Part shown: one piece after another, positions 48,447-55,715 of the stretch | Position numbering within the stretch: position 1 is the stretch's first letter | How the letters are laid out: each line of letters starts with the position of its first letter | Program-made: the position numbers and the translations under genes | NCBI GenBank assembly: GCA_963808545.1 | Contig: CAWEGB010000015.1 | Location: 186,001 to 250,000 of the forward strand | Direction: 5' to 3' | Length of the DNA stretch: 64,000 bases | Source of the DNA: JACVRW01 sp963808545 | GTDB taxonomy: Bacteria > Actinomycetota > Thermoleophilia > Solirubrobacterales > Thermoleophilaceae | The notes under the pieces: generated by a model | Told to the model about the DNA's origin: nothing | Seen by the model: only the letters and a program-made list of their open reading frames with translations | The model's database searches: none

Positions 48447-49493
48447 ATGATCGACTGGTCGATTGCCCGAACGCTCGCTCGCCTGGCCGCGGGCGGTGAC
48501 GACGCGGCCGTCTCCGCACTCGATGTCAGTGCGCTGTGCGAGGAGATGGAGCCGCACGTGGCCGGCTACACCGATCTGGTCCCGGCCGACCCGCGCCCGC
48601 CCGCCGAGGCGGTCAGTCGCGCCGAGTGGGCCTCGATCAACATCGATTCGGTGGCCACGGTGCTCGATCCGGTGGCCGCGCGCCTGGACCAACGGTTCGC
48701 TTCCGCCGGCCCGTTGGCGGGCGCACTGCGGATGGGGGCTTCGGCCACCCTCGCAGCAGAGACCGGTCTCGTGCTCGGCTACGTGTCGACGCGCGTGCTC
48801 GGCCAGTACGACATCTCGCTGCTCGGCGGTGACGCGCCTCCCCGGCTGCTGTTCGTGGCGCCCAACCTGGACAAGGCGGTCCGCGAGCTCGACGTCAACG
48901 CGCTCGCCTTCGGGCGCTGGGTGGCGGCCCACGAGCTCACCCACGTCTTCCAGTTCCAGGGCGTCCCGTGGCTGCGCGGGCACATGAGCGGCCTGCTGCG
49001 GGAGTATCTCGCGACGGTCGAGGTGCGCATCGATCACGGCAGCGCCGGCGGGCTGCCCTCGCTGCCCGACCCGCGCAAGCTGATCGAGGCCTTCCGTGAC
49101 GGCGGCCTCGCCTCGCTCGTCCAGAACGACGACCAGCGCGCCCAGATGGACCGGATCCAGGCGGCGATGGCGGTGATCGAGGGCTACTCCGAGCACGTCA
49201 TGGACGCGATCGCCGAACGCGCCATTCCCGACTACGAGAACCTCCGCGCGGCGATGACCGCCCGGCGCCAAAGCCGCTCGGCGCCCGAGCTCCTGATCGA
49301 GCGCCTGCTGGGCTTCAACGTGAAGCTCCGCCAGTACGAGCTGGGCAAGGGCTTCAGCGACGCCGTGGTGAGCGAGGCGGGCATCGACGGCCTCAACCGC
49401 GTGTGGGCATCCCCTGAAGCTCTCCCCACGATGGACGAGCTGACCGAGCCGGCGGCCTGGCTGGCGCGCGTGTCGCGCGACCGCGCGGCTTAG
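48447..49493 (+). CDS. DUF2342-type zinc-dependent metallopeptidase-like protein
   Basis: 348 residues. The zincin motif is 'WVAAHELTHVFQFQGVPWLRGHM', with His162, Glu163 and His166. 'MIDWSIARTLARLAAG' at the start and 'MAVIEGYSEHVMDAIAERAIPDYENLRAAMTARR' with its Glu and Arg-rich helix are typical of this actinobacterial family. 'LLGFNVKLRQYELGKGF' near the end also fits. No protease substrate is known, and some members occur near F420 genes. Cytoplasmic: no signal peptide. ATG with TACCGT 8 nt upstream. Confidence 0.9.
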   Translation: MIDWSIARTLARLAAGGDDAAVSALDVSALCEEMEPHVAGYTDLVPADPRPPAEAVSRAEWASINIDSVATVLDPVAARLDQRFASAGPLAGALRMGASATLAAETGLVLGYVSTRVLGQYDISLLGGDAPPRLLFVAPNLDKAVRELDVNALAFGRWVAAHELTHVFQFQGVPWLRGHMSGLLREYLATVEVRIDHGSAGGLPSLPDPRKLIEAFRDGGLASLVQNDDQRAQMDRIQAAMAVIEGYSEHVMDAIAERAIPDYENLRAAMTARRQSRSAPELLIERLLGFNVKLRQYELGKGFSDAVVSEAGIDGLNRVWASPEALPTMDELTEPAAWLARVSRDRAA

Positions 49494-49512
49494 GGACGGC
49501 GCCGCCGCCCCA

Positions 49513-49632
49513 CTGAGCTCCGCTCGGGCGTTGCGCGGCGCTTCGACACGCCCACGATTGGCTGGGGAAGGGGAACCCACCCTTGCCCAGGGGTCTGACG
49601 CTGTGTTCGTCTATAGGGCGAACAAGTCGTCA
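49513..49632 (+). ncRNA. Copy B of a structured dispersed intergenic element
   Basis: Bases 49513-49573 match copy A at 50 of 61 positions. Hairpin 1 pairs GGGCGT (49526-49531) with ACGCCC (49548-49553); compared with copy A the pair at 49531/49548 changes from C-G to T-A, a compensatory change. After the shared GCTGGGGAAGGGG comes hairpin 2: TGACG/CGTCA (49596-49600, 49628-49632) and TGTTCG/CGAACA (49604-49609, 49619-49624) around loop TCTATAGGG. The loop shares CTATrGGG with copy A although the stem sequences differ. Confidence 0.5.
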
Positions 49633-49695
49633 TACCCCGGCGAAGTGCCGTGCCGCCCGAACGGAGCTCACCCTGTAACCAACCCGCCGCGCAGG

Positions 49696-49723
49696 TTTAC
49701 AAACGTGTGTTCGTTGGTATAGT
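49696..49723 (+). promoter_or_regulatory. Sigma-70-type promoter of the basic-protein gene
   Basis: TTTACA (49696-49701) and TATAGT (49718-49723) are separated by 16 bp, close to the consensus spacing. This is the best two-box promoter in the window. Transcription would start near 49730, giving an ~65-nt leader with AAGGAG 8 nt before the ATG at 49795. High expression is expected unless repressed. Confidence 0.65.
49700..49713 (-). promoter_or_regulatory. LexA (SOS) box-like sequence in the promoter spacer
   Basis: On the minus strand this reads CGAACACACGTTTG. One half-site (CGAAC) is perfect and the other (GTTTG) differs by one base from the symmetric GTTCG used in Gram-positive and actinobacterial LexA boxes. 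The 4-bp centre has the right length. It sits between the -35 and -10 boxes, an ideal position for repression. Confidence 0.45.
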
Positions 49724-49794
49724 TGTACCGAACTTAGAACTAATAAGCTTACGTCCAGACGGACGGGCAGGGACCGAAAAAAGGAGTCACCGAT

Positions 49795-50427
49795 ATGGCA
49801 GCTCAGACCGAAACCCAGCGCAAGGCAACCGCTCGCAAGGCCGCCGCGACCCGTCGTCGCAACGCGTCCAAGCGCAGCGCCACCGCCGCCAAGAGCTCCG
49901 CGAAGCGGGCGCAGAACTCCGCCAGGAGCACGCAGTCCGCGGCCAAGGCCACCCGGACCGCGGCCAGCAACGCCGCCGAGAGCCGCATCAAGGCCGAGCT
50001 GAACACGCTTCAGGTCGTGCAGGCGCAGGCCGAGCGCGCCGTGCTCATCCCCGTGGGTGCCGCGCTGATCGCGCGTGACGCCGTGGTGGACGTGACCAAG
50101 CCCTACGTGGCCGGTCGCGAGAGCGCCGAGAAGGAGATCGAGAAGGTCGGCAAGCGCGTGTCGGTGAACCTTCGCAAGGCCGAGCGCCGCGGTACCACCG
50201 CTCGCAATCGGGCGGTGCGCGAGACCAAGAAGACGCGCACTCGCGTGGAGCGTCAGCTGCGCCAGCGCCGCAACGGCGTGGTGCGGACGGTCAAGCAGAA
50301 CCGCCGCGATGCCGAAAAGCAGGTAAAGACGGCTCGCCGTGAGTTCGAGCGCCAGGTCACTGCCACGCGCCGCGAGGTGCAGGCTCAGGCCGAGGGGCTC
50401 GTCGACCGCGTGGGCACGCTCGCCTAG
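49795..50427 (+). CDS. Very basic Lys/Arg/Ala-rich protein, possible DNA-associated protein
   Basis: 210 residues. The first ~65 are low-complexity Ala/Lys/Arg/Ser/Thr ('KATARKAAATRRRNASKRS'), like the tails of H1-like and other nucleoid proteins. A short apolar stretch follows ('AERAVLIPVGAALIARDAVVDV'). Residues ~110-205 are a long charged helix suggesting a coiled coil ('TRVERQLRQRRNG', 'QVKTARREFERQVTATRREV'). Strong promoter, good Shine-Dalgarno, and a LexA-like box suggest an abundant, possibly damage-inducible protein. DNA binding is inferred from composition; adhesin-like basic proteins are an alternative. Confidence 0.75.
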   Translation: MAAQTETQRKATARKAAATRRRNASKRSATAAKSSAKRAQNSARSTQSAAKATRTAASNAAESRIKAELNTLQVVQAQAERAVLIPVGAALIARDAVVDVTKPYVAGRESAEKEIEKVGKRVSVNLRKAERRGTTARNRAVRETKKTRTRVERQLRQRRNGVVRTVKQNRRDAEKQVKTARREFERQVTATRREVQAQAEGLVDRVGTLA

Positions 50428-50479
50428 TAGCGCGCACAGGCTTCCCCCCGCCCGCTTGGAGAGAGCGGAACCGGGAAAG

Positions 50480-50507
50480 ACTGCCGGCCTCATATCTCGC
50501 CGGCAGT
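50480..50507 (+). terminator. Hairpin between the basic-protein gene and mrp
   Basis: ACTGCCGGC (50480-50488) pairs with GCCGGCAGT (50499-50507) around the 10-nt loop CTCATATCTC. It lies 52 nt after the stop at 50427. The downstream tract is pyrimidine-rich but not a pure T-run, so the hairpin is a plausible but weak terminator. Confidence 0.5.
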
Positions 50508-50582
50508 GCAGTATCTCTCCTCCCTCAGCCAGCGGCGCCTACGGGCGTCGTTGGCCATTGAGGGCTGCGACAATAGGTAGTG

Positions 50583-51725
50583 ATGCCTACCCGTGAACAG
50601 ATTGAGGACGTCCTGCGCGGGGTCATCGACCCCGAGCTGCGCAAGGACATCGTGACCCTCGGCATGGTCCGTTCCATCGAGCAGCCCGAGGAGGGCCGCG
50701 TGGACGTGATCGTGTCGCTGACCACCCCCGGCTGTCCGATCCGCTCGCACTTCGAGACGGCCGTCCGAGAGAAGGTCTCCAGCCTCGGCGTCAGCCAGGT
50801 CAGCGTGGCCTTCGACGTGCTCTCCGACCAGGAGAAGTCGACGCTCTCCCAGCGGCTGGGCCGCGGTCAGAGCGGCCTGCCCGAGGGCGCCCTCGCGGCG
50901 GTCAAGAACGTCATCTGCATCGGTTCAGGCAAGGGCGGGGTCGGCAAGTCCACCGTCACCACCAATCTCGCGGCCGCGATGCAGGCCGACGGCCACCAGG
51001 CCGCCGCGCTCGACGCCGACGTGTGGGGCTACTCGATTCCCCGCATGCTCGGGGTGCACGGCCGGCCCAAGGTCTCGGCCGAGCGCAAGATCATTCCGCT
51101 CGAGGGGCCGGGCGGCGTGCGGGCCATCTCGATCGAGCACTTCCTCAACGAACGCGACCAGGCCATCACTTGGCGCGGCCCCATGCTCCACAAGGCGATC
51201 CGCCAGTTCCTCGAGGACGTGGACTGGGGAGAGCTCGACTACCTGCTGATCGACCTGCCTCCCGGCACCGGCGACGTGTCGATGACCCTCGCCCAGCTGC
51301 TCCCCCAGGCTCGCTTCGTCGTGGTCACCACGCCGCAGCCCGCCGCGCAGAAGGTCGCCGCTCGCGCGGCCGAGACCGCCCGGCGCTTCGACCTCGAGGT
51401 GCTCGGCGTGATCGAGAACATGTCGGGCTTCACCACCCCGGCCGGCGACCGGTTCACCATCTTCGGCGAGGGCGGGGGCCAGGTGCTCGCCGACGAGCTC
51501 GACGTGCCCCTGCTCGGGAAGATCCCTCTTCAGGAGGAGCTGCGGGTGTCGGCCGACGAGGGCCGTCCGCTCGTGCTCGACGATCCCTCGGCACCCGCTG
51601 CCCAGGCGATCTACCACGCCACGCGAGGCATCATCGCCGCCACCCCGCAGGAGCTGGCGGTGCTGCAGGCGCCGTCCGGCCCGCCCGTTCCGGAGATCAC
51701 CGGGACGGCGCTGCCGATGGCCTAG
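50583..51725 (+). CDS. mrp: Mrp/ApbC-type P-loop ATPase, Fe-S cluster carrier
   Basis: 380 residues. Residues 1-80 form a DUF59/MIP18 domain ('QIEDVLRGVIDPELRKDIVTLGMV', 'TTPGCPIRSHFE'). Residues ~105-360 are a MinD/Mrp ATPase with the deviant Walker A 'GSGKGGVGKSTVTTNLA' (115-131), 'ALDADVWGYSIPRMLG', 'LLIDLPPGTGDVSMTLAQL' and 'VLGVIENMSGF'. The CxxC found in many Mrp proteins is absent after 'NMSGF' ('TTPAGD'). It is thought to deliver Fe-S clusters to apoproteins. ATG 50583 is preferred to the GTG 3 nt earlier. Confidence 0.9.
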   Translation: MPTREQIEDVLRGVIDPELRKDIVTLGMVRSIEQPEEGRVDVIVSLTTPGCPIRSHFETAVREKVSSLGVSQVSVAFDVLSDQEKSTLSQRLGRGQSGLPEGALAAVKNVICIGSGKGGVGKSTVTTNLAAAMQADGHQAAALDADVWGYSIPRMLGVHGRPKVSAERKIIPLEGPGGVRAISIEHFLNERDQAITWRGPMLHKAIRQFLEDVDWGELDYLLIDLPPGTGDVSMTLAQLLPQARFVVVTTPQPAAQKVAARAAETARRFDLEVLGVIENMSGFTTPAGDRFTIFGEGGGQVLADELDVPLLGKIPLQEELRVSADEGRPLVLDDPSAPAAQAIYHATRGIIAATPQELAVLQAPSGPPVPEITGTALPMA

Positions 51726-51728
51726 GCG

Positions 51729-52943
51729 TCAGTAATGCACAGGGGCGTCGCCGTTCAGCAGCGTCATGCTGAAGCGCCGGTATTGGCGTAGCCGGCGCCC
51801 GGAGCGGGCGTCGATCAGAGCCGACCCGTTCGGTCCTCCCACGAATGCGTTTCGGCCGAGCGGTTGGACGCCCCAGATCGGATCGTTGCCGAAGCGGTGG
51901 AAGATCCGCCGGCCGTGGACCGAGTAGCCGGTGAGCCCGCTGCCGGATCTCGCCAGTTCGAGGAACGTTGAGCTGAGCACGGTGCCGGAGACGAGCACGG
52001 CGTCTGTGGCGCGCGGGTCGACCGTGCGCGCGTGCCAGGTGCGGGTGTCGATCAGCGTTAGGCCGGCAGGAGTGTCCCGGTCGGAGCCGGTGACCGCGAG
52101 CATTCCGTCGCCCAGCCAGAGCGCGTCGCGTGACGGGCCCGTCACCCCGTCCGCCGCTCGCGCCGTGGGTGCGAAGGGGTGCGAGCGGACCCGGAGATCG
52201 TCCAGGTCGATTTCGACCACCGGCGCCTGCGCCTGAACCACGAAGGCTCGGCCGCCCGCGCGGTCAACGGCCAGTCCCGGGTTCCAAACCCGGGTCAGCC
52301 GGCCGCTCGGCTCGGAGCCGGAGCGGATCTCAGGCAGCGCGGCGGAACGGACACGTCCGTCAGGACCGACATGGACCAGCCGCGAGGGGCCGACCGAGCG
52401 CCCGCGTGGGCCGAGCACGAACAGGAAGCCGCGACGCCAACGCTCGCCGGCTTGCAGCGAGCCGCCGAGCGTTCGCCGCCAGACCACGCGGCGGCGCTGG
52501 GAGTCGACCCCGGCGACGATCGTATCGCCCGCCCCGCAACAGCCCGGTGTCACCACCACGGCCAGCACGCGCCCCGGTCCGGCCCACGTGGTGGCCACGC
52601 CCGACCCGTGCCGCGTGACCGTCACGTCGCCCATCACCCGCATGGCGCCCAGATCGACGAGACGAAGCTTGGCCCCGCGAGCGGTGGAGCCCAACACCAT
52701 GCGTGAGCGGTCCGGGGCGAAGCTCCAACCCAAGGGCTCGGCGGCCAGCGGTACACGCCGGCCGGCGAGCGGGCGCAACGTGTGTCGGTCGACCCGAACC
52801 AGACCGAGCGAACCCCGCCAGTTGACTCCGTACAGCCGCGGCTGCGCAGCGTCCGTCCGCGGCCTCGGAGAAGTTGCCGCGGGGTTCACCACCATCAGCC
52901 CAGTCAAGACCAGCAGTCCGGCCACCAGCACGCGTCGCCTCAT
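51729..52943 (-). CDS. Secreted beta-propeller-like protein, unknown function
   Basis: 404 residues with a signal peptide ('RRVLVAGLLVLTGLMVVNPAATS'). The mature part shows repeated strand blocks of 40-50 residues such as 'LYGVNWRGSLGLVRVDRHTLRPLAG', 'SFAPDRSRMVLGSTARGAKLRLVDLGAM' and 'NPGLAVDRAGGRAFVVQAQAPVVEIDLDDLRV'. These are typical of YVTN/WD-like propellers. A Cys-Cys pair occurs in 'VVTPGCCGAGDT'. No enzymatic residues are recognised. It ends 3 nt from the mrp stop (convergent) and lies downstream of the MFS gene on the same strand. Confidence 0.75.
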   Translation of the reverse strand: MRRRVLVAGLLVLTGLMVVNPAATSPRPRTDAAQPRLYGVNWRGSLGLVRVDRHTLRPLAGRRVPLAAEPLGWSFAPDRSRMVLGSTARGAKLRLVDLGAMRVMGDVTVTRHGSGVATTWAGPGRVLAVVVTPGCCGAGDTIVAGVDSQRRRVVWRRTLGGSLQAGERWRRGFLFVLGPRGRSVGPSRLVHVGPDGRVRSAALPEIRSGSEPSGRLTRVWNPGLAVDRAGGRAFVVQAQAPVVEIDLDDLRVRSHPFAPTARAADGVTGPSRDALWLGDGMLAVTGSDRDTPAGLTLIDTRTWHARTVDPRATDAVLVSGTVLSSTFLELARSGSGLTGYSVHGRRIFHRFGNDPIWGVQPLGRNAFVGGPNGSALIDARSGRRLRQYRRFSMTLLNGDAPVHY

Positions 52944-52985
52944 GAACCTCCTACGCCGCCGGGTCGGCCCGAGGTCCCGTCCTCC

Positions 52986-54428
52986 TTACGCCGGCTGCGG
53001 GCAAGGGGTCGCCTGACCCGGGCGCCGCAGCGCCGTGGCGGCCACACCGAGGACCGCCACGATCAGCGACACGATGATCGCCGCGTGGAAGCCGTCCAGC
53101 AGCCCGTCGGGCGACCCGGCGGGACCGGCGTTGGCGGTGTTGACCGCGGTGGCCACGGCGAGTACGAGCGCTCCGCCGAACTGGAACGAGGTGTTGACGA
53201 GGCCCCCAGCCAGGCCCTGCTCCTCCGCGGCCACTCCGTTCGTGGCGGCGACGTTCAGCGACCCGTAGGCGAGCCCGAAGCCCAGTCCGGTGAGCAGGAA
53301 CGTGGGCAGCATCGCCACCGCGTAGCTCGAGTCGAGCCCGATCGGCAGGAACAGCGCGTAGCCGGCGGCCGTGGAAGCGAGGCCGGCCACCGTCAGGCGG
53401 TTGACCCCGAAGCGGGCGATCAGCGGGGCGAGGCGCGTGGCCAGCACAGCCACGAGCAGGCCGGCCGGGAACAGCGCCAGGCCGGTTTCGAGCGCCGACC
53501 AGCCGCGCAGCTGCTGCATGTAGAGCGTGACGATGAACTGGAACCCGAACCAGCCGCCGATCAGGGACATGGCCCCGATGTTGGCCCGCACGAGGGCGCC
53601 CGAGCGCAGGATGCCCAGTCGGACCAGCGGAGCCGGCGTCCGGCGTTCGTGCGCCACGAAGGCGCCCAGGATCGCCGCCGCGCCGGCGAGCGAGCCGAGC
53701 GTCCGGGCGGAGGTCCAGCCGGCCTCCGGCGCCTCGACCACGGTGAATACGAGCAGCAGCATTCCCACCGTCACCGCCAGCGCACCGGCCACGTCGAAGC
53801 GAGCGCCCGTGCGCACCGGTCGGCCGGGATCCGGCACCAGCCGGATGGCGGCGATCAGCGTGATCAGAGCCAGCGGGACGGGGAAGAGGAACACCCAGCG
53901 CCAGCCCAGCTCGGTGAGCAGGCCGCTGAAGACCAGCCCGAGCGAGAAGCCGGTGGCGCCGGTGGCCGTGTAGATCGCGAGCGCCTTGTTGCGGGCCTGC
54001 CCCTCGGCGAAGCTGGTGGTGATGATCGACAGCCCGGCGGGAGCGGTGAAGCCGGCGCTCACGCCCTTGATGAAGCGGGTCGCGATCAGCAGCCCCTCGT
54101 CGGTGGCCAGGGCGCCGAGGCCCGAGGCGACCACGAACACGCCGAGCGATATCAGGAACATGCGCCGCCGCCCGAGCAGGTCCGCGGCGCGCCCGCCGAG
54201 CAGCAGGAAGCCGCCGTAGCCCAGGACGTACGCGCTGACGATCCACTGCAGCGAGCTGGTGGAGACATCGAGATCGGTGCGGATCGACGGCAACGCCACG
54301 CCGGTCATCGACACGTCCATCGCGTCGAGGAAGAGGGCGGCGCACAGCACCAGCAGGGCACCCCAGGCGCGAGCGCTCAGCCGGCCGGTGCCGTCGTCGA
54401 GGGGGGTGGAGGAAGCTGAAGTGGACAC
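52986..54428 (-). CDS. MFS transporter, drug:H+ antiporter (DHA2/EmrB-QacA type)
   Basis: 480 residues with about 14 membrane helices. 'LCAALFLDAMDVSMTGVALPSI' is the typical DHA2 first helix, and motif A is 'LLLGGRAADLLGRRRMFLI'. Motif C-like 'GVSAGFTAPAGLSIITTSF' and 'GATGFSLGLVFSGLL' follow, with the central helix pair (~195-250) between the two halves. It probably exports a toxic compound using the proton gradient. GTG start, divergent from an ArsR-type repressor with repeated operator-like boxes between them, so expression is likely induced by the repressor's ligand. Confidence 0.9.
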   Translation of the reverse strand: MSTSASSTPLDDGTGRLSARAWGALLVLCAALFLDAMDVSMTGVALPSIRTDLDVSTSSLQWIVSAYVLGYGGFLLLGGRAADLLGRRRMFLISLGVFVVASGLGALATDEGLLIATRFIKGVSAGFTAPAGLSIITTSFAEGQARNKALAIYTATGATGFSLGLVFSGLLTELGWRWVFLFPVPLALITLIAAIRLVPDPGRPVRTGARFDVAGALAVTVGMLLLVFTVVEAPEAGWTSARTLGSLAGAAAILGAFVAHERRTPAPLVRLGILRSGALVRANIGAMSLIGGWFGFQFIVTLYMQQLRGWSALETGLALFPAGLLVAVLATRLAPLIARFGVNRLTVAGLASTAAGYALFLPIGLDSSYAVAMLPTFLLTGLGFGLAYGSLNVAATNGVAAEEQGLAGGLVNTSFQFGGALVLAVATAVNTANAGPAGSPDGLLDGFHAAIIVSLIVAVLGVAATALRRPGQATPCPQPA

Positions 54429-54463
54429 GAGTCGCTTTCTTGAGTGGGGGCGGTCTCGGGTAT

Positions 54464-54502
54464 TGTTCGATGAGCATCGTACTTAAATGTTCGATGAGCG
54501 TC
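54464..54502. promoter_or_regulatory. Direct repeats in the MFS/ArsR divergent promoter region
   Basis: TGTTCGATGAGC is repeated at 54464-54475 and 54488-54499, extended to 14 of 15 identical bases (ending ATC and GTC). The starts are 24 bp apart, close to two helical turns. ATTGTT at 54462-54467 and AACAAT at 54504-54509 also form an outer inverted repeat. The site covers the expected promoter region of both divergent genes. Confidence 0.55.
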
Positions 54503-54507
54503 AAACA

Positions 54508-54834
54508 ATGTCCGTCAAGGCCGAGCAAACCGTGGACTCACCGCCCGACCTGGCGGCGATCGAGATCGCCACGGTGCTGCAGGCGCTCTCCGATCCCGTC
54601 CGGCTCGCGATCGTGCGACAGCTCGCGCGCTGCGAGGACGGCGGCGAGCTCACCTGCGGTCAGCTCGAGCTGCCGGTGGCGAAGTCGACCTGCAGCCACC
54701 ACCTCAAGATCCTCACCGCCGCGGGCGTGATCGCCGAGCGCGAGGAGGGCACCCGCAAGCACCTCCGGCTGCGCCGAGACGAGCTCGACCGCCGCTTCCC
54801 GGGGCTGATCGCCCCGGTCCTCGCCGCATCCTGA
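54508..54834 (+). CDS. ArsR-family winged-helix repressor
   Basis: 108 residues from ATG 54508; an upstream in-frame ATG at 54487 is inside the operator repeat. The core is 'IATVLQALSDPVRLAIVRQLARCEDGGELTCGQL', then recognition helix 'VAKSTCSHHLKILTAAGVIAEREEGTRKHLRL'. Cys in the 'TCGQ' and 'STCSHH' positions could bind metal or thiol-reactive compounds, but the classical CxCxxC is absent. It probably represses the divergent MFS exporter. The stop is 23 nt from the convergent oxidoreductase gene. Confidence 0.88.
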   Translation: MSVKAEQTVDSPPDLAAIEIATVLQALSDPVRLAIVRQLARCEDGGELTCGQLELPVAKSTCSHHLKILTAAGVIAEREEGTRKHLRLRRDELDRRFPGLIAPVLAAS

Positions 54835-54857
54835 AACGGTCGCGAGCGACAGGGCGG

Positions 54858-55658
54858 CTAGGCCGTCGCCGCGCGGTCGCCCGAATCGACCCACTCCTCG
54901 AACGTCGGTCCCGCCAGGGTCGCGCCCGGACCCGGCAGCAGCACGCCCGTCTCGTAGAGCCCGGCGTCGGGGTCGTCGGGGTCGCTCATCTCCTCCACCC
55001 GGGCCGAGTCACCGCGCCGGGCCGCCAAGAGGCTCGCCATCTCCACCAGGCGCTCCTCGCGCGGCCCGGCGACCTCCCCGATCGGAGCCTCGGCGGAGTC
55101 GGCCACAGGCGCCCAGTCGGCCGTGGCCAGACCGGCGAGGCTCTCGGCGACGGTCCGGGCGGCCACGAGCTGGGTCCGCATCTTCTGCACGTAGGTCACG
55201 TCGCCGCGGTTGCCCCACTCCATGAGGAGTGGCACGAACTCGTGAAACTGCGCCGCGCGGAGCACCCGGGCGGGAATCGGCCCCGACAGCGTGACCCGCT
55301 CGTGGACGAGCTTGGCCGCCTGGTAGCCCGCGCTGAACCGGTCGACCCCGATGATCGACACCACCACGATCCGCTTCACACCGGCGCGCTCGCCGGCGGA
55401 CTGGAGGTTTCGCGCCGCGGTGGTGAAGAACTCGGTGGCCGCCTGCTCGTCGGGCGAGGGCCCGGTGGCCGCGTCGACGATGGTGTCGACGCCCTCGAGC
55501 GCCTCGGCCAGTCCGTCGCCGCTGATCAGGTCCACGCCAGTGGAGCGCGACATCTGCACCACCTCGTGCCCGGCGGCCTCGAGGATCTCCACCAATGGGC
55601 GGCCGACCCTCCCGGTGGCTCCGGCTACGGCGATCTTGCGATGTGCTTGCTCGGTCAC
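54858..55658 (-). CDS. NmrA-like NAD(P)-binding oxidoreductase/epimerase (probable ECF41 target)
   Basis: 266 residues from a GTG with AAGGAG 5 nt upstream. The Rossmann motif is 'KIAVAGATGRVGRPLVEILEAAGHEV', followed by 'LEGVDTIVDAATGP', 'AGVKRIVVVSIIGVDRFSAGYQAAKLVHE' and 'IPARVLRAAQFHEFV'. It belongs to the atypical SDR (NmrA/TMR) group. ECF41 sigma factors are classically encoded beside genes for carboxymuconolactone decarboxylases, oxidoreductases or epimerases (COE), and this gene diverges from such a sigma factor. The substrate is unknown; a role in redox stress is possible. Confidence 0.88.
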   Translation of the reverse strand: MTEQAHRKIAVAGATGRVGRPLVEILEAAGHEVVQMSRSTGVDLISGDGLAEALEGVDTIVDAATGPSPDEQAATEFFTTAARNLQSAGERAGVKRIVVVSIIGVDRFSAGYQAAKLVHERVTLSGPIPARVLRAAQFHEFVPLLMEWGNRGDVTYVQKMRTQLVAARTVAESLAGLATADWAPVADSAEAPIGEVAGPREERLVEMASLLAARRGDSARVEEMSDPDDPDAGLYETGVLLPGPGATLAGPTFEEWVDSGDRAATA

Positions 55659-55688
55659 AACAACTCCTTTTCGTTGGTCACTGCTGTA

Positions 55689-55715
55689 GACACTCGGCGA
55701 GCAAGGGATGTGACC
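55689..55715 (-). promoter_or_regulatory. Predicted ECF41-dependent promoter for the oxidoreductase
   Basis: On the minus strand GGTCACA (55715-55709), a 16-bp spacer and TGTC (55692-55689) match the reported ECF41 promoter pattern TGTCACA-N16-CGTC at 9 of 11 fixed positions with exact spacing. The -35 element overlaps the start codon of the divergent sigma gene. Transcription would begin ~25 nt before the GTG at 55658. Confidence 0.6.

Larger units (their letters stand above)
49494..49794. other. Longest intergenic region (301 bp): structured repeat, promoter and leader
   Basis: This is the only gap of this size. It holds copy B of the dispersed structured element (49513-49632), a short unexplained stretch (49633-49690), then an AT-rich promoter and an ~60-nt leader with AAGGAG before the ATG at 49795. 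The base composition shifts from very GC-rich to AT-rich at about 49690. Confidence 0.8.

Noticed and set aside
49604..49624. GTTCG...CGAAC in copy B as a LexA box
   Set aside because: The half-sites are in the wrong order (GTTC before GAAC) and too far apart; they form a stem of the structured element instead.
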